In this document: in pieces, positions 22,989 to 32,093 of the stretch
How the letters are laid out: every line of letters begins with the position of its first letter
Position numbering within the stretch: position 1 is the stretch's first letter
Source: Pseudomonadota bacterium
Lineage (GTDB): Bacteria; Pseudomonadota; Gammaproteobacteria; Pseudomonadales; Pseudomonadaceae
Assembly: GCA_023388335.1 (NCBI GenBank)
Contig: JAEWGL010000197.1
Coordinates: 1 to 32,533 of the forward strand
Direction: 5' to 3'
DNA length: 32,533 bases
Program-made: the position numbers and the translations under genes
Notes under the pieces: generated by a model
What the model was told of the DNA's origin: nothing
What the model saw: the letters and a program-made list of their open reading frames with translations, nothing else
Databases searched by the model: none

Positions 22989-25406
22989 ATGAAGCAAGCA
23001 CTGCGCGCCTCTGGCGCCACCACTTTCATTCTGGTCGGCCTGGGCGTGATCATCGCCCTGCTCGGCCTCGCCCTGGCTGCAGGCGGCATCAAGCTGGCTG
23101 GCCTGGGGGGTTCCTGGTACTTCCTGATCGGCGGCGTGGCCATGGCCATCGCCGGTATGCTGATCGCCCTGCGCAAGCCGGCGGGCGCCTGGCTGTTTGC
23201 CGCTTTCCTTATCGCCACCGCGATCTGGGCAGTGGCTGACGTCGGCCTGGTGTTCTGGCCGCTGTTCTCGCGCCTGTTCATGTTCAGCGCGATCGGCATG
23301 GTCGTGGCGCTGGTCTACCCGCAGCTGGCCCGCGCCCAAGGCGCGACGGCAGGTCGTGGCGCCTATGGCGTGGCTGGCGTGATGGCCGTGGCCCTGGTGA
23401 TCGCCGCGGGCAACATGTTCGTTGCCCACCCGACCGTCGCCCCGACCGGTACCGGCCCTGGCTTGACCCCGGTCGAGCCGCAGAACGCGCAGAAAGACTG
23501 GGCACATTATGGCAACACCGAAGGTGGCAGCCGCTTCGCTGCGCTGGACCAGATCAACCGCGACAACGTCGACAAGCTCAAGGTAGCCTGGACCTACCAC
23601 ACCGGTGACGTTGCCCAGAGCGACGGCAATGGTGCCGAGGACCAACTGACCCCGCTGCAGGTCGGCAACAAGGTGTTCATCTGCACCCCACACAACAACC
23701 TGATCGCGCTCGATGCCGATACCGGCAAGGAGCTGTGGAAGAACGAGATCAATGCCAAGGCAGTGGTCTGGCAACGGTGCCGTGGCATGGCGTATTTCGA
23801 TGCCTCGGCCCCGCTGGCCCAACCGTCCCAGCCCAACAGCTCGCAGATCATCGCCGCCAACCTGCCGGCCGGCGCCAACTGCCAGCGTCGCCTGCTGACC
23901 AACACCATCGACGCCCGCCTGATCGCGGTCGACGCCGACACCGGTGAGTTCTGCCAGGGCTTTGGCAACAACGGCCAGGTCGACCTCAAGGCTGGCCTGG
24001 GCGACGTACCGGACGCCTACTACCAGTTGTCCTCGGCACCGCTGATGGCCGGCACCACCGTTGTGGTCGGCGGGCGCGTCGCCGACAACGTCCAGACCGA
24101 CATGCCCGGTGGCGTGATCCGTGGCTTTGATGTCATCAGCGGCGCCATGCGCTGGGCCTTCGACCCAGGCAACCCGCAAGACCGTAACGCGCCGGCCGAC
24201 GGCAGTACCTACGTGCGCAGCACCCCGAACAGCTGGGCGCCGATGTCCTACGACCCGGCGATGAACACCGTGTTCCTGCCAATGGGCAGCTCTTCGACCG
24301 ACATCTATGGCGTGGAGCGCACCCAGCTAGACCACACCTACGGTGCCTCGGTGCTGGCTCTGGACGCGACCAGCGGCGAAGAGAAGTGGGTATACCAGAC
24401 CGTGCACAACGACCTCTGGGACTTCGACCTGCCGATGCAGCCGAGCCTGATCGACTTCACCAAGCCTGACGGCCAGACCGTTCCGGCGGTGGTCATCGGC
24501 ACCAAGGCCGGGCAGATCTACGTGCTCGACCGCGCCACCGGCAAGCCGCTGACCAAGGTCGAGGACGTCAAGGTCAAACCGGGCAATATCCCCAACGAGC
24601 CCTACTCGCCAACCCAGCCCAAGTCGGTCGGTATGCCACAGATCGGTGCCCAGCACCTGACCGAGGCCGACATGTGGGGCGCCACCCCGTACGACCAGCT
24701 GCTGTGCCGCATCGACTTCAAGCAGATGCGCTACGACGGCCTGTACACCGCCCCTGGCACCGACAAGTCGCTGAGCTTCCCGGGATCGCTGGGTGGCATG
24801 AACTGGGGCAGCATCTCCACTGACCCGGTACACGGTTTCATCTTCGTCAACGACATGCGCCTGGGCCTGTGGATTCAGATGATTCCCGCGCAAAACAAGG
24901 GCCCGGCGTCCTCTGGTGGCGAAGCGCTGAATACCGGCATGGGCGCGGTTCCGCTCAAGGGCACGCCGTATGCGGTGAACAAGAACCGCTTCCTGTCGGT
25001 CGCCGGCATTCCGTGCCAGGCGCCACCGTTCGGCACCCTGACCGCCATCGACATGAAGACCCAGAAGGTCGCCTGGCAGGTACCGGTCGGTACCGTTGAA
25101 GACACCGGTCCCCTGGGCATCCGCATGCACCTGCCGATCAAGGTCGGCCTGCCGACCCTTGGTGGCACCCTGTCGACCCAGGGCGGCCTGGTGTTCATCG
25201 CCGGCACCCAGGACTTCTACCTGCGCGCCTTCAACAGCGCTAACGGTGAAGAAGTCTGGAAAGCCCGCCTGCCAGTCGGCAGCCAGGGTGGCCCGATGAC
25301 CTATGTCTCGCCCAAGACCGGCAAGCAGTACGTGGTCATCACCGCCGGTGGTGCTCGCCAGTCCACCGACCGTGGCGACTACGTCATGGCCTACGCCCTG
25401 CCATAA
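22989..25406 (+). CDS. quiA: Membrane-bound PQQ-dependent quinate/shikimate dehydrogenase
   Basis: An 805-residue quinoprotein of the inner membrane that oxidises substrate in the periplasm and passes electrons to ubiquinone. The first roughly 140 residues hold five membrane segments, and an eight-bladed PQQ propeller follows. It starts at KDWAHYGNTEGGSRFAALDQ, with repeated blade motifs such as LIALDADTGKELWKNE, ALDATSGEEKWVYQT and IYVLDRATGKPL. The catalytic-type Asp and Lys are in HNDLWDFDLP and VVIGTKAG. Length and layout fit both quinate dehydrogenase and glucose dehydrogenase (Gcd). I choose quinate because in P. putida KT2440 the gene next to an OprB-like porin in this neighbourhood (PP_3569) is annotated as quinate dehydrogenase, from memory, and because of the pobA context. 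The product, 3-dehydroquinate, leads to protocatechuate. PQQ must be supplied by genes elsewhere. Confidence 0.8.
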   Translation: MKQALRASGATTFILVGLGVIIALLGLALAAGGIKLAGLGGSWYFLIGGVAMAIAGMLIALRKPAGAWLFAAFLIATAIWAVADVGLVFWPLFSRLFMFSAIGMVVALVYPQLARAQGATAGRGAYGVAGVMAVALVIAAGNMFVAHPTVAPTGTGPGLTPVEPQNAQKDWAHYGNTEGGSRFAALDQINRDNVDKLKVAWTYHTGDVAQSDGNGAEDQLTPLQVGNKVFICTPHNNLIALDADTGKELWKNEINAKAVVWQRCRGMAYFDASAPLAQPSQPNSSQIIAANLPAGANCQRRLLTNTIDARLIAVDADTGEFCQGFGNNGQVDLKAGLGDVPDAYYQLSSAPLMAGTTVVVGGRVADNVQTDMPGGVIRGFDVISGAMRWAFDPGNPQDRNAPADGSTYVRSTPNSWAPMSYDPAMNTVFLPMGSSSTDIYGVERTQLDHTYGASVLALDATSGEEKWVYQTVHNDLWDFDLPMQPSLIDFTKPDGQTVPAVVIGTKAGQIYVLDRATGKPLTKVEDVKVKPGNIPNEPYSPTQPKSVGMPQIGAQHLTEADMWGATPYDQLLCRIDFKQMRYDGLYTAPGTDKSLSFPGSLGGMNWGSISTDPVHGFIFVNDMRLGLWIQMIPAQNKGPASSGGEALNTGMGAVPLKGTPYAVNKNRFLSVAGIPCQAPPFGTLTAIDMKTQKVAWQVPVGTVEDTGPLGIRMHLPIKVGLPTLGGTLSTQGGLVFIAGTQDFYLRAFNSANGEEVWKARLPVGSQGGPMTYVSPKTGKQYVVITAGGARQSTDRGDYVMAYALP

Positions 25407-25410
25407 ACCC

Positions 25411-25438
25411 TGACACCCGCCTCGCAGGGCGGGTGTCA
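25411..25438 (+). terminator. GC-rich hairpin 1 between quiA and the porin gene
   Basis: TGACACCCGCC and GGCGGGTGTCA form a perfect 11-bp stem with a 6-base loop, 4 bp after the quiA stop. With no T-run, it may be an mRNA-stabilising or partly terminating structure in a quiA-porin transcript. Confidence 0.65.
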
Positions 25439-25445
25439 GCCATTC

Positions 25446-25469
25446 GCGCGGCGCCCAACGGCGCCGCGC
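25446..25469 (+). terminator. GC-rich hairpin 2 between quiA and the porin gene
   Basis: GCGCGGCGCC and GGCGCCGCGC form a perfect 10-bp stem with a CAAC tetraloop, only 7 bp downstream of hairpin 1 and followed by a short pyrimidine-rich stretch. It may lower expression of the porin relative to quiA, or separate the two units. Confidence 0.6.
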
Positions 25470-25511
25470 TTGCATCTTTATCTGCCGCTTGCGATTCCTG
25501 GAAGATCCCCC

Positions 25512-26810
25512 ATGTCACCCGCCTTTCGTTTGTCCCCCAACTGCCTGACCGCCTGCCTGCTACTGGGCATGGGCTGCGGCACCGCATTGCCCGCACTGGC
25601 CGCTTCAGGCACCGACCTGCTGACCCGTAACACCCTCACCGGCGACTGGGGCGGCCTGCGACATCAGTTGGCCGAAGATGGCATCAGTTTCACCGGCGAT
25701 TACAGCGGCGAAACCGCCTATAACGCCCACGGCGGCACCCACCGCTCGGCGCGCTACTCGCAGAACATCAAGCTCGGCGTGCAGTTCGACCTGAGCAGGT
25801 TGTACGGCCTGGACAATGCCGGCAAGGTTCAGCTGACGGTCAACGACCGACGCGGCAACAGTGCCTCTGAAGACTTGGTCGGCAACCGCCTGCCAATCCA
25901 GGAAAACTACGGTGGCCTCTATACCCGCCTGACCGAGCTGAGCTATGAGCGCACCCTGTTCACCCCGGCGCTGAACGTCAAGCTCGGCTACATGGCCATG
26001 GGCAATGATCTCGGTGGCCTGGACACCGGCATCCTCTGCAACTTCATGAACGCCGGCTTCTGCGGTCACCCGCTGAACATGTCCGGCGGCAGCGGTTGGA
26101 CCAACTACCCCAACGCCCACCTTGGCGTGCGGGTCAAGTACGACTTCTCGCCGTCCTGGCAACTGCGCGTGGCGGCCTTCAACGTGGACCCCGAGAGCAA
26201 TGGCAATTCCAGCCGCGCCTGGCACCTGGGGCCCAAGCACACCACCGGTACCGTGGTGCCGATCGAACTGGTGTACAAACACCAGGGCGCACTGCCGGGT
26301 GAGTACAAGCTGGGTTACTACTACGACAATTCCAACGTCAAGCGCATCGGCAGCGACAAGGAAGTGGCCGGTCGCAGTGGCCATTACCTGCTGATCGACC
26401 AGGCCGTATGGAACTCCGAAACCTCGCCAGGCCGCAGCCTGCACGCCTTCGGCCAGTACTCGGCGGCCAGCAGCGCCGCTTCGCCGTTCAGCAAGTGGTA
26501 CGGCACCGGGGTGGTCCTGTACAAGCCGTTCGAAGGCCGTCCGCGGGATACGGTAGCCCTGGGCTATGGCCGCGCCGTACCCAATCCGCGCAGCCGTGAT
26601 GTGCTGGAAGATGCCGCCCTGGCCAACGCAGAAGGCTTCCCCAACCTGGACAGCGCCGAACAACTGATCGAGCTCAGCTATGGCTACCAGGCCACCCCGT
26701 GGCTGCTGCTACGCCCCGACGTACAGTACATCATCGAGCCGGGCGCCTTCTCCGGCGACAACATCGATAATGCCCTGGTGGTCGGCCTGCAGATCAAGGC
26801 GAGCTTCTGA
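25512..26810 (+). CDS. OprB-family outer-membrane porin
   Basis: A 432-residue porin of the carbohydrate-selective OprB family. It has a signal peptide (MSPAFRLSPNCLTACLLLGM, cleavage near ALAAS) and the family opening NTLTGDWGGLRHQLAEDGIS, followed by alternating beta-strands and the terminal GLQIKASF with C-terminal Phe. In this position it most likely admits quinate or related cyclic polyols/acids to the periplasm, where the PQQ dehydrogenase works (inference from adjacency). The ATG at 25512 follows GGAAGA; an in-frame TTG at 25470 adds 14 residues and would spoil the signal peptide. It is 105 bp downstream of quiA, with two hairpins in the gap. Confidence 0.9.
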   Translation: MSPAFRLSPNCLTACLLLGMGCGTALPALAASGTDLLTRNTLTGDWGGLRHQLAEDGISFTGDYSGETAYNAHGGTHRSARYSQNIKLGVQFDLSRLYGLDNAGKVQLTVNDRRGNSASEDLVGNRLPIQENYGGLYTRLTELSYERTLFTPALNVKLGYMAMGNDLGGLDTGILCNFMNAGFCGHPLNMSGGSGWTNYPNAHLGVRVKYDFSPSWQLRVAAFNVDPESNGNSSRAWHLGPKHTTGTVVPIELVYKHQGALPGEYKLGYYYDNSNVKRIGSDKEVAGRSGHYLLIDQAVWNSETSPGRSLHAFGQYSAASSAASPFSKWYGTGVVLYKPFEGRPRDTVALGYGRAVPNPRSRDVLEDAALANAEGFPNLDSAEQLIELSYGYQATPWLLLRPDVQYIIEPGAFSGDNIDNALVVGLQIKASF

Positions 26811-26932
26811 GCGGCTGATTCACCCACGCGCTGCGGCAATCGTGGCGCGTTGTTCCACTTCCCCGCTCCCTATTCCCCTGACGCTTGCGCTAACATCGCC
26901 AGGCTTTGTACCGTTGAGCATTAGGGAAGAAC

Positions 26933-28741
26933 ATGGCGAAATGGCTTGAGTGCGGTGGGGTGATGGCTGAGCACATCCGCCGATACGATTGGGCATCTAC
27001 CCCGCTGGGCCCTCTGGAAGATTGGCCAGACTGCCTCAAGACCACACTGGCCCTGTGCCTGGCCTCACGCTTTCCCCAGGCAGTCCTCTGGGGCCCAAAG
27101 CTGATCACCCTGTACAACGATTCGTTCTCGGCAATCCTCGGTGGCAAACCTGCGGCTCTCGGGCGACCGTTCAGCGAAGTCTGGCAAGAGGCCTGGAGCG
27201 AAATCAGCCGCATGGCGAGCCAGGCCATGGCCGGCGAGGCGGTCTATATCGAGGACTTCCCGCTGACCATCACGCGCAATGGCATGTCCGAGCAAGCCTA
27301 TTTCACCTTCTGTTACAGCCCCATCCGCGACCAGGAGGGCAACGTGGTAGGCATGCTCGACACCGTCACCGAGACCACCACTGCGGTGCAAGCCAACAGG
27401 CACCTGGGTTTTCTCGACGCGCTGGGGCGCGCGCTGGCCGATGTCACCGAGCCTGACCTGATCATGGCGATCACCACCCGCCTGCTCGGTGAGCACCTGC
27501 AGTTGTCCAGCTGCGCCTATGCCTTGATGGCGTCCGACGAGGACGCCTTCACCCTCTGCGGTGACTGGGTAGCCCCCGGCGCTTCGCATTTGCTGGGGGA
27601 TTATCGCCTGGCCGACTTCGGTCGTCATGCCGTGAGCCGATTACGCGACGGCCAGGCCCTGGTGATCAACAACAACCTCAACGAACTGGCCGCCGAAGAA
27701 GCCGCTACCTTCCAGGCCATCGGCATCACCGCCACGATCTGCATGCCGCTGCTCAAGGCCGGTCGCCTGACCGCGCTGATGGCGATCCACGACAAGCATC
27801 CCAGGACCTGGTCCCGCTACGAACTGGCGCTGATCAGCGAAGTCACCCAACGCTCCTGGGCGCACATCGAGCGGGTGCAGTCGCACGCCGAAGTGCGCCA
27901 TGCCCTGGGCACGCTTGAAGTGTTCAACGCCACCCTGGAACAGCGTGTCGAGGAACGCACGGCGCAGCTGCTGCACACCGAAGCCGCGCTACGCCAAGCG
28001 CAAAAACTCGAAGCCATGGGCCAACTGACCGGTGGCGTGGCCCATGACTTCAACAACCTGTTGACCATCATTCGCTCTGCCATCCACTTCCTGCAGTACA
28101 AAGACCTGTCGGACGAGCGCCGCGAGCGGTACCTCAGGACCATCGCCGACTCCGTGGAGCGCGGCGCCAAGCTGACCGGCCAACTGCTCGCCTTCGCCCG
28201 GCGCCAGGCACTGACCCCACAGGTGTTCGACGCCGGTCACCGCCTGGAGGCGATCGCCGACATCCTCGACACGGCCACCGGCGCGCGCGTGCAGGTGCAA
28301 CTCGAACTGCCCGCCGAGCCCTGCTTCATCCGCGCCGACCTGGGGCAATTGGACACCGCAATCATCAATATGGCGATCAATGGTCGCGATGCCATGGAGG
28401 GTCAAGGCAGGCTCACGCTCAGGCTCGAGCCTGATCAGCGCATGCCTATCTCCGCCGGCCAATCCCCCCAGCAAGGGCGCTTTGCAGCCATTTCGGTTAT
28501 CGACACCGGTGCCGGCATCGCACCCCAGATGCTCGAGCGCATCTTCGATCCGTTCTTCACCACCAAGGCGGCAGGTCAAGGCACAGGGCTGGGGCTGTCG
28601 CAGGTATTCGGGTTCGCCAAGCAATCCGGCGGCGATGTGCAGGTGCGCAGCACTCAGGGACGCGGCACCACCTTCACCCTGTACCTGCCGCAGAGCGACC
28701 CAGGGGCCATACAGGACAGCAAGGCCGGAAACAGCCAGTGA
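26933..28741 (+). CDS. Cytoplasmic PAS-GAF sensor histidine kinase without receiver
   Basis: A 602-residue soluble kinase; no membrane segment is seen. Residues of about 10-130 form a PAS-like domain (STPLGPLEDWPDCLKTTLAL, ITLYNDSFSAILGGKPAALG) and about 150-300 a GAF-like domain. A coiled coil follows, then the dimerisation domain GGVAHDFNNLLTIIRSAIHF with the phosphorylatable His371. The ATP-binding domain carries the N box NMAINGRDAM, the G1 box DTGAGIAPQM and the G2 box GQGTGLGLSQVFGFAKQSGG. It ends without a receiver domain, so its partner must be a separate protein. It is a paralogue of the convergent hybrid kinase next door. An AGGGAAG site precedes the ATG. The signal is unknown. Confidence 0.9.
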   Translation: MAKWLECGGVMAEHIRRYDWASTPLGPLEDWPDCLKTTLALCLASRFPQAVLWGPKLITLYNDSFSAILGGKPAALGRPFSEVWQEAWSEISRMASQAMAGEAVYIEDFPLTITRNGMSEQAYFTFCYSPIRDQEGNVVGMLDTVTETTTAVQANRHLGFLDALGRALADVTEPDLIMAITTRLLGEHLQLSSCAYALMASDEDAFTLCGDWVAPGASHLLGDYRLADFGRHAVSRLRDGQALVINNNLNELAAEEAATFQAIGITATICMPLLKAGRLTALMAIHDKHPRTWSRYELALISEVTQRSWAHIERVQSHAEVRHALGTLEVFNATLEQRVEERTAQLLHTEAALRQAQKLEAMGQLTGGVAHDFNNLLTIIRSAIHFLQYKDLSDERRERYLRTIADSVERGAKLTGQLLAFARRQALTPQVFDAGHRLEAIADILDTATGARVQVQLELPAEPCFIRADLGQLDTAIINMAINGRDAMEGQGRLTLRLEPDQRMPISAGQSPQQGRFAAISVIDTGAGIAPQMLERIFDPFFTTKAAGQGTGLGLSQVFGFAKQSGGDVQVRSTQGRGTTFTLYLPQSDPGAIQDSKAGNSQ

Positions 28742-28802
28742 GGGTGCCATGGGATGCGGATCGAAGCAGGCGCGCCTGATCTTCGCCGCCTGTCATACGA
28801 AC

Positions 28803-31376
28803 CTAGCCCTCGCGGTCCTTGCTGTTCAGCAAACGGGCCAGGCTGGCAGCCAGCTCCGCGCGACGAAATGGCTTGCGCAACACTTCGAAGCCACGCAATT
28901 GGTGGGGCGTCAGGTTGGCATAGCCGGTGATGATCAGTACCGGCAGCGTTGGCAGGCGCTGGCGCAATTCCTGGGCGAACTGGACGCCGGTCTTCTCCGC
29001 CATGATATGGTCGGAAACCAGCACATCCGGGCGCAGACCCGCCTCGATGCACCGCAAGGCGGCCGCCGCATCAGCCGCTTCCGTGACCTCATAGCCCAGG
29101 TCGCGCAATTGCAGGGCCGTGGCGTGACGAACGATGTCCTCGTCATCGACCAGCAACACCTGAACGGTGCCAGTGACCAGCGCGACTTCCGATGCATCGC
29201 TGGGCTGGCTGGGCGTCATGGCCTCACCGACCGGCAACCAGATGGTCGCAGCGCTACCCTGCCCCGGCGTCGAGCGAATGCTGAACCCGCCGCCCGACTG
29301 CAGCGCCAGTCCTTGGACCATGGGCAGGCCAAGGCCGGTGCCCTTGCCCACTGTCTTGGTGGAGTAGAAAGGCTCGATACAGCGCTTGAGCACATCCTCG
29401 CTCATGCCGCCGCCGTTATCCTGCACCTGCAACCAGACATAGCGCCCTGGGCCCAAGTTGCCCTGACGACCGTCCGCACGGCGCTCTTCACCGGCGCGCA
29501 AGGTCAGGCGCCCGCCTTCGCCCATGGCATCGCGCCCATTGACCACCAGGTTGAGGATGGCCAGTTCCAGCTGATTGGGGTCTACGACCACCGCAGGCAA
29601 GTCGGGATCGATGTGCGTCACCACCTCGATGGTCGGCCCGATTGAACGCGCTATCAATTCCTGCATGTCGCTGATCAGCGCCGCGAGGCCCACGGCCTGG
29701 GGTTTGAGCGTCTGGCGGCGGGCGAAGCTGAGCAGGCGACCGACCAGGATCCGCGCCCGGTCCGCCGCTTGTAGCGCACCGTCGATCAAGGTGCCTGAGC
29801 GCTCATCCTGGTGGCGCCGGCGTATCAGCTCCAGGGATGCGATGATCGGCGTCAGCATGTTGTTGAAATCGTGGGCGATACCGCCGGTAAGTTGCCCCAC
29901 CATCTCCATCTTGCGTGCCTCGTGCAGCTGCAGCATTGCCGCTTCACGCTGCGCCAGCATGGCCGCGACCCGTGCTTCAAGGCTCTCATTGAGCGACACC
30001 AGCTCCGCCTCGACATTGATCCGCGCGGTGACATCGATGCTCACGCAGAGCATTCCCGCCACTTGCCGCTGCGCGCAGAGCAGCGGGGTAATGGTCGACT
30101 GCACCCAGACGTCACGGCCGTCAGGGTGCAGGTACTGCTGGGTGATTTCCCAGGGCGAGCCATGGTCCATCTGTCCGATGCTGGACGGCAGTTCCGCTGG
30201 AATTTGTGGTAATCGTGTTCCTAGCAACGCCTCGCGCGACTGGCCAAGCATCTGGCAATAGTGGTCGTTGGCGCGGGTGATGGTCCAGTTGCGATCGCAC
30301 ACGACGATGCCGGCACTGGCTTGCTCGAAGATCGCCGACAGCTGGGTCGAGCTGGCCCGCAGTGCCCGCTCGGCACGCGCATGGGTGGTCGCCGCCCACA
30401 GCCGCTTGGCGGTCTCTTCCACCAGCAGGCGCTCGTCCTCGGTAAACACGTGGCGCGATTGGTAATGGATGGCCAATAGCCCTTCCAGCTGGCCGGAGCG
30501 CAGCATTGGCACATGCAGAGTCGAAGTCAGGTCCAGGCGCTCGGCCTGTTGGCGTTGCCAGGCACTGGCAGCGTCGCCCCCGGCCGGGTAATCGCGCTGG
30601 GCGCTGTCGCCCGCCTCCAGGGTCTTGAGCAGCGCCTCGCCGAAATCGCGGTAACGGTGCTCACCGACGACCGAGCCCATACCGTTGAGCCAATCGTGCC
30701 GCACAGTGAAGGTCGCGCCGTCACCGTTGTCCTCGGCCAGGAACACCCGCGATGCCCCCAGTTCCTCGCCCAGCATGCGCACGACAAAAGCTTCGATCTG
30801 CTCCGGTTCGTTCAGGGTGGGCAGGGTCTGGCCCAGTTCCAGCAAGAAGGCCTGACGGCGCTCGAACTGCACCCGCCTGGTGGTTTCGGTGACGATGCAC
30901 AGCACCCCGCCCACTTCGCCATCAGCCTCGCGCACAGCAGAAAAGGACACGTCGAAATACGCCGTTTCACCTAGGCCACGACGCTCGATATAGAACGGAC
31001 GATCCTTGGCCGAGAAGGTCTCGCCCGTCTCGCTCACCCCACGCAGCAGCGGCTCAAGGTCATCCCATAACTCCGACCAGCTTTGCGCAGCCGGGCGGCC
31101 AAGCGCGCACGGATGCTTGCCGCCGATGGTCGGTGCATACGCCTCATTGTACAGGGCCACATATTCAGCCCCCCAGAACAGGACGATCTGGGTCTTGGCC
31201 GGAAGGATGATGGCCATGATCGTCCTGAGGCTCGATGACCAGTGCTCGGGCGGTCCCAGCGGCGAGTCGGCCCAGTCCATTGCCTGCAGCAGCGTACTGA
31301 CCGTGCCGCCGTTGAGAAGGAAGTTCAATGGTTTTCTCTGGACGCCATTCGGGTCGTTTTCCAGAAGTGATTTCAT
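28803..31376 (-). CDS. Cytoplasmic PAS-GAF-PAS hybrid histidine kinase with C-terminal receiver
   Basis: An 857-residue soluble hybrid kinase. It has an N-terminal PAS-like domain (DSPLGPPEHWSSSLRTIMAI, LYNEAYAPTIGGKHPCALGR), a GAF domain (about residues 170-330) and a second PAS domain (LSAIFEQASAGIVVCDRNWT). The dimerisation domain GGIAHDFNNMLTPIIASLEL carries His502. The ATPase domain has NLVVNGRDAM, DNGGGMSEDV and GKGTGLGLPMVQGLALQSGG. The receiver (VQVLLVDDEDIVRHATALQL) has its phosphoacceptor Asp789 in LVSDHIM and the conserved Lys in LRKPF. No DNA-binding output is attached, so a further phosphotransfer partner is expected. An in-frame TTG at 31394 would add six residues; the ATG at 31376 is preferred. 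The gene is tail to tail with its receiver-less paralogue, 61 bp apart. Confidence 0.92.
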   Translation of the reverse strand: MKSLLENDPNGVQRKPLNFLLNGGTVSTLLQAMDWADSPLGPPEHWSSSLRTIMAIILPAKTQIVLFWGAEYVALYNEAYAPTIGGKHPCALGRPAAQSWSELWDDLEPLLRGVSETGETFSAKDRPFYIERRGLGETAYFDVSFSAVREADGEVGGVLCIVTETTRRVQFERRQAFLLELGQTLPTLNEPEQIEAFVVRMLGEELGASRVFLAEDNGDGATFTVRHDWLNGMGSVVGEHRYRDFGEALLKTLEAGDSAQRDYPAGGDAASAWQRQQAERLDLTSTLHVPMLRSGQLEGLLAIHYQSRHVFTEDERLLVEETAKRLWAATTHARAERALRASSTQLSAIFEQASAGIVVCDRNWTITRANDHYCQMLGQSREALLGTRLPQIPAELPSSIGQMDHGSPWEITQQYLHPDGRDVWVQSTITPLLCAQRQVAGMLCVSIDVTARINVEAELVSLNESLEARVAAMLAQREAAMLQLHEARKMEMVGQLTGGIAHDFNNMLTPIIASLELIRRRHQDERSGTLIDGALQAADRARILVGRLLSFARRQTLKPQAVGLAALISDMQELIARSIGPTIEVVTHIDPDLPAVVVDPNQLELAILNLVVNGRDAMGEGGRLTLRAGEERRADGRQGNLGPGRYVWLQVQDNGGGMSEDVLKRCIEPFYSTKTVGKGTGLGLPMVQGLALQSGGGFSIRSTPGQGSAATIWLPVGEAMTPSQPSDASEVALVTGTVQVLLVDDEDIVRHATALQLRDLGYEVTEAADAAAALRCIEAGLRPDVLVSDHIMAEKTGVQFAQELRQRLPTLPVLIITGYANLTPHQLRGFEVLRKPFRRAELAASLARLLNSKDREG

Positions 31377-31550
31377 GGGATGATTGCACGTCAATGGCTG
31401 GGCACCTGGCTCCCGTCTCTGGATAAGAGGGCGAAGAAACGCCGACGTTCCACTGGCCTGGAATCTTCGCCGGCCACGCCACTGATCTGCCCAGCGGAAC
31501 GGAAGCAGGCGCTGGTGATTCTCTGGTTAAATCGCGGAGGATCTTCGGCC

Positions 31551-31814
31551 ATGAGCAAGACCAGAGGCGTCACCCTTAGCCCAGCAGATCATTGTTTCCT
31601 GATGGCGATCGCCCGCTGGCGCACCCTGCTGGAGGACCGTGCTCTGCGCATGGACTGCCCGGATGCCTACCACGACGCCCTGCTGCGCGAAGCCGACGAG
31701 CTTGAGCGCCGAGGCGTGATCGGCTGGGAGGAATGGCGCGACCTGCGCCTTGAAGCCGATGCGGCGTATCTGCGCGCGATCGCCGGGGCGGATTTTCATG
31801 CCGCACGCGGCTGA
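31551..31814 (+). CDS. Small hypothetical protein, 87 residues
   Basis: A short soluble acidic-helical protein, beginning MSKTRGVTLSPADHCFLMAI, with a predicted mostly alpha-helical, Glu/Arg/Ala-rich body (DALLREADELERRGVIGWEE). I do not recognise the family. A GGAGG ribosome binding site lies 9 bp before the ATG, and codon use looks like that of the neighbours, which supports it as real. It is divergent from the hybrid kinase across a 174-bp gap in which I see no clear promoter. Confidence 0.65.
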   Translation: MSKTRGVTLSPADHCFLMAIARWRTLLEDRALRMDCPDAYHDALLREADELERRGVIGWEEWRDLRLEADAAYLRAIAGADFHAARG

Positions 31815-31913
31815 ATGGGCCGTCTGGCGAATGGTGCCGGCCCTTAAACCGCACGCGGGGCCCGACTACGTTGGCGCATCACGCATGCGAACAACACCGC
31901 CAAGGAGCCAGGC

Positions 31914-32093
31914 ATGACTTTCGATTGACCCGATTACCCGGCAGACTGCGATCACCTCCAATTACCGCAACACCCAGAACGCGCGCCGGTTCATGACTGA
32001 ACACTGCGGCGAGCGCTTTCGCTTCGACCGGGATTTCATGGCCTGGATCCGCAGCGGCGCGGCCGCCGACATGGGGACGGTGGTGGATTACAG
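31914..32093 (+). pseudogene. Broken DUF6434-family gene
   Basis: An ATG behind AAGGAG opens MTFD and then meets TGA at 31926. From 31930, in a different frame, the sequence reads PITRQTAITSNYRNTQNARR and then FMTEHCGERFRFDRDFMAWI, which resembles DUF6434 domain proteins (typically beginning MTFDWHSD..., from memory). A short deletion of about 8 bases after codon 4 would explain the change of frame. The 3' end is also lost: after MGTVVDY the reading runs into the 174-bp repeat array. Both ends are thus damaged, and the gene is probably inactive. Confidence 0.7.
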
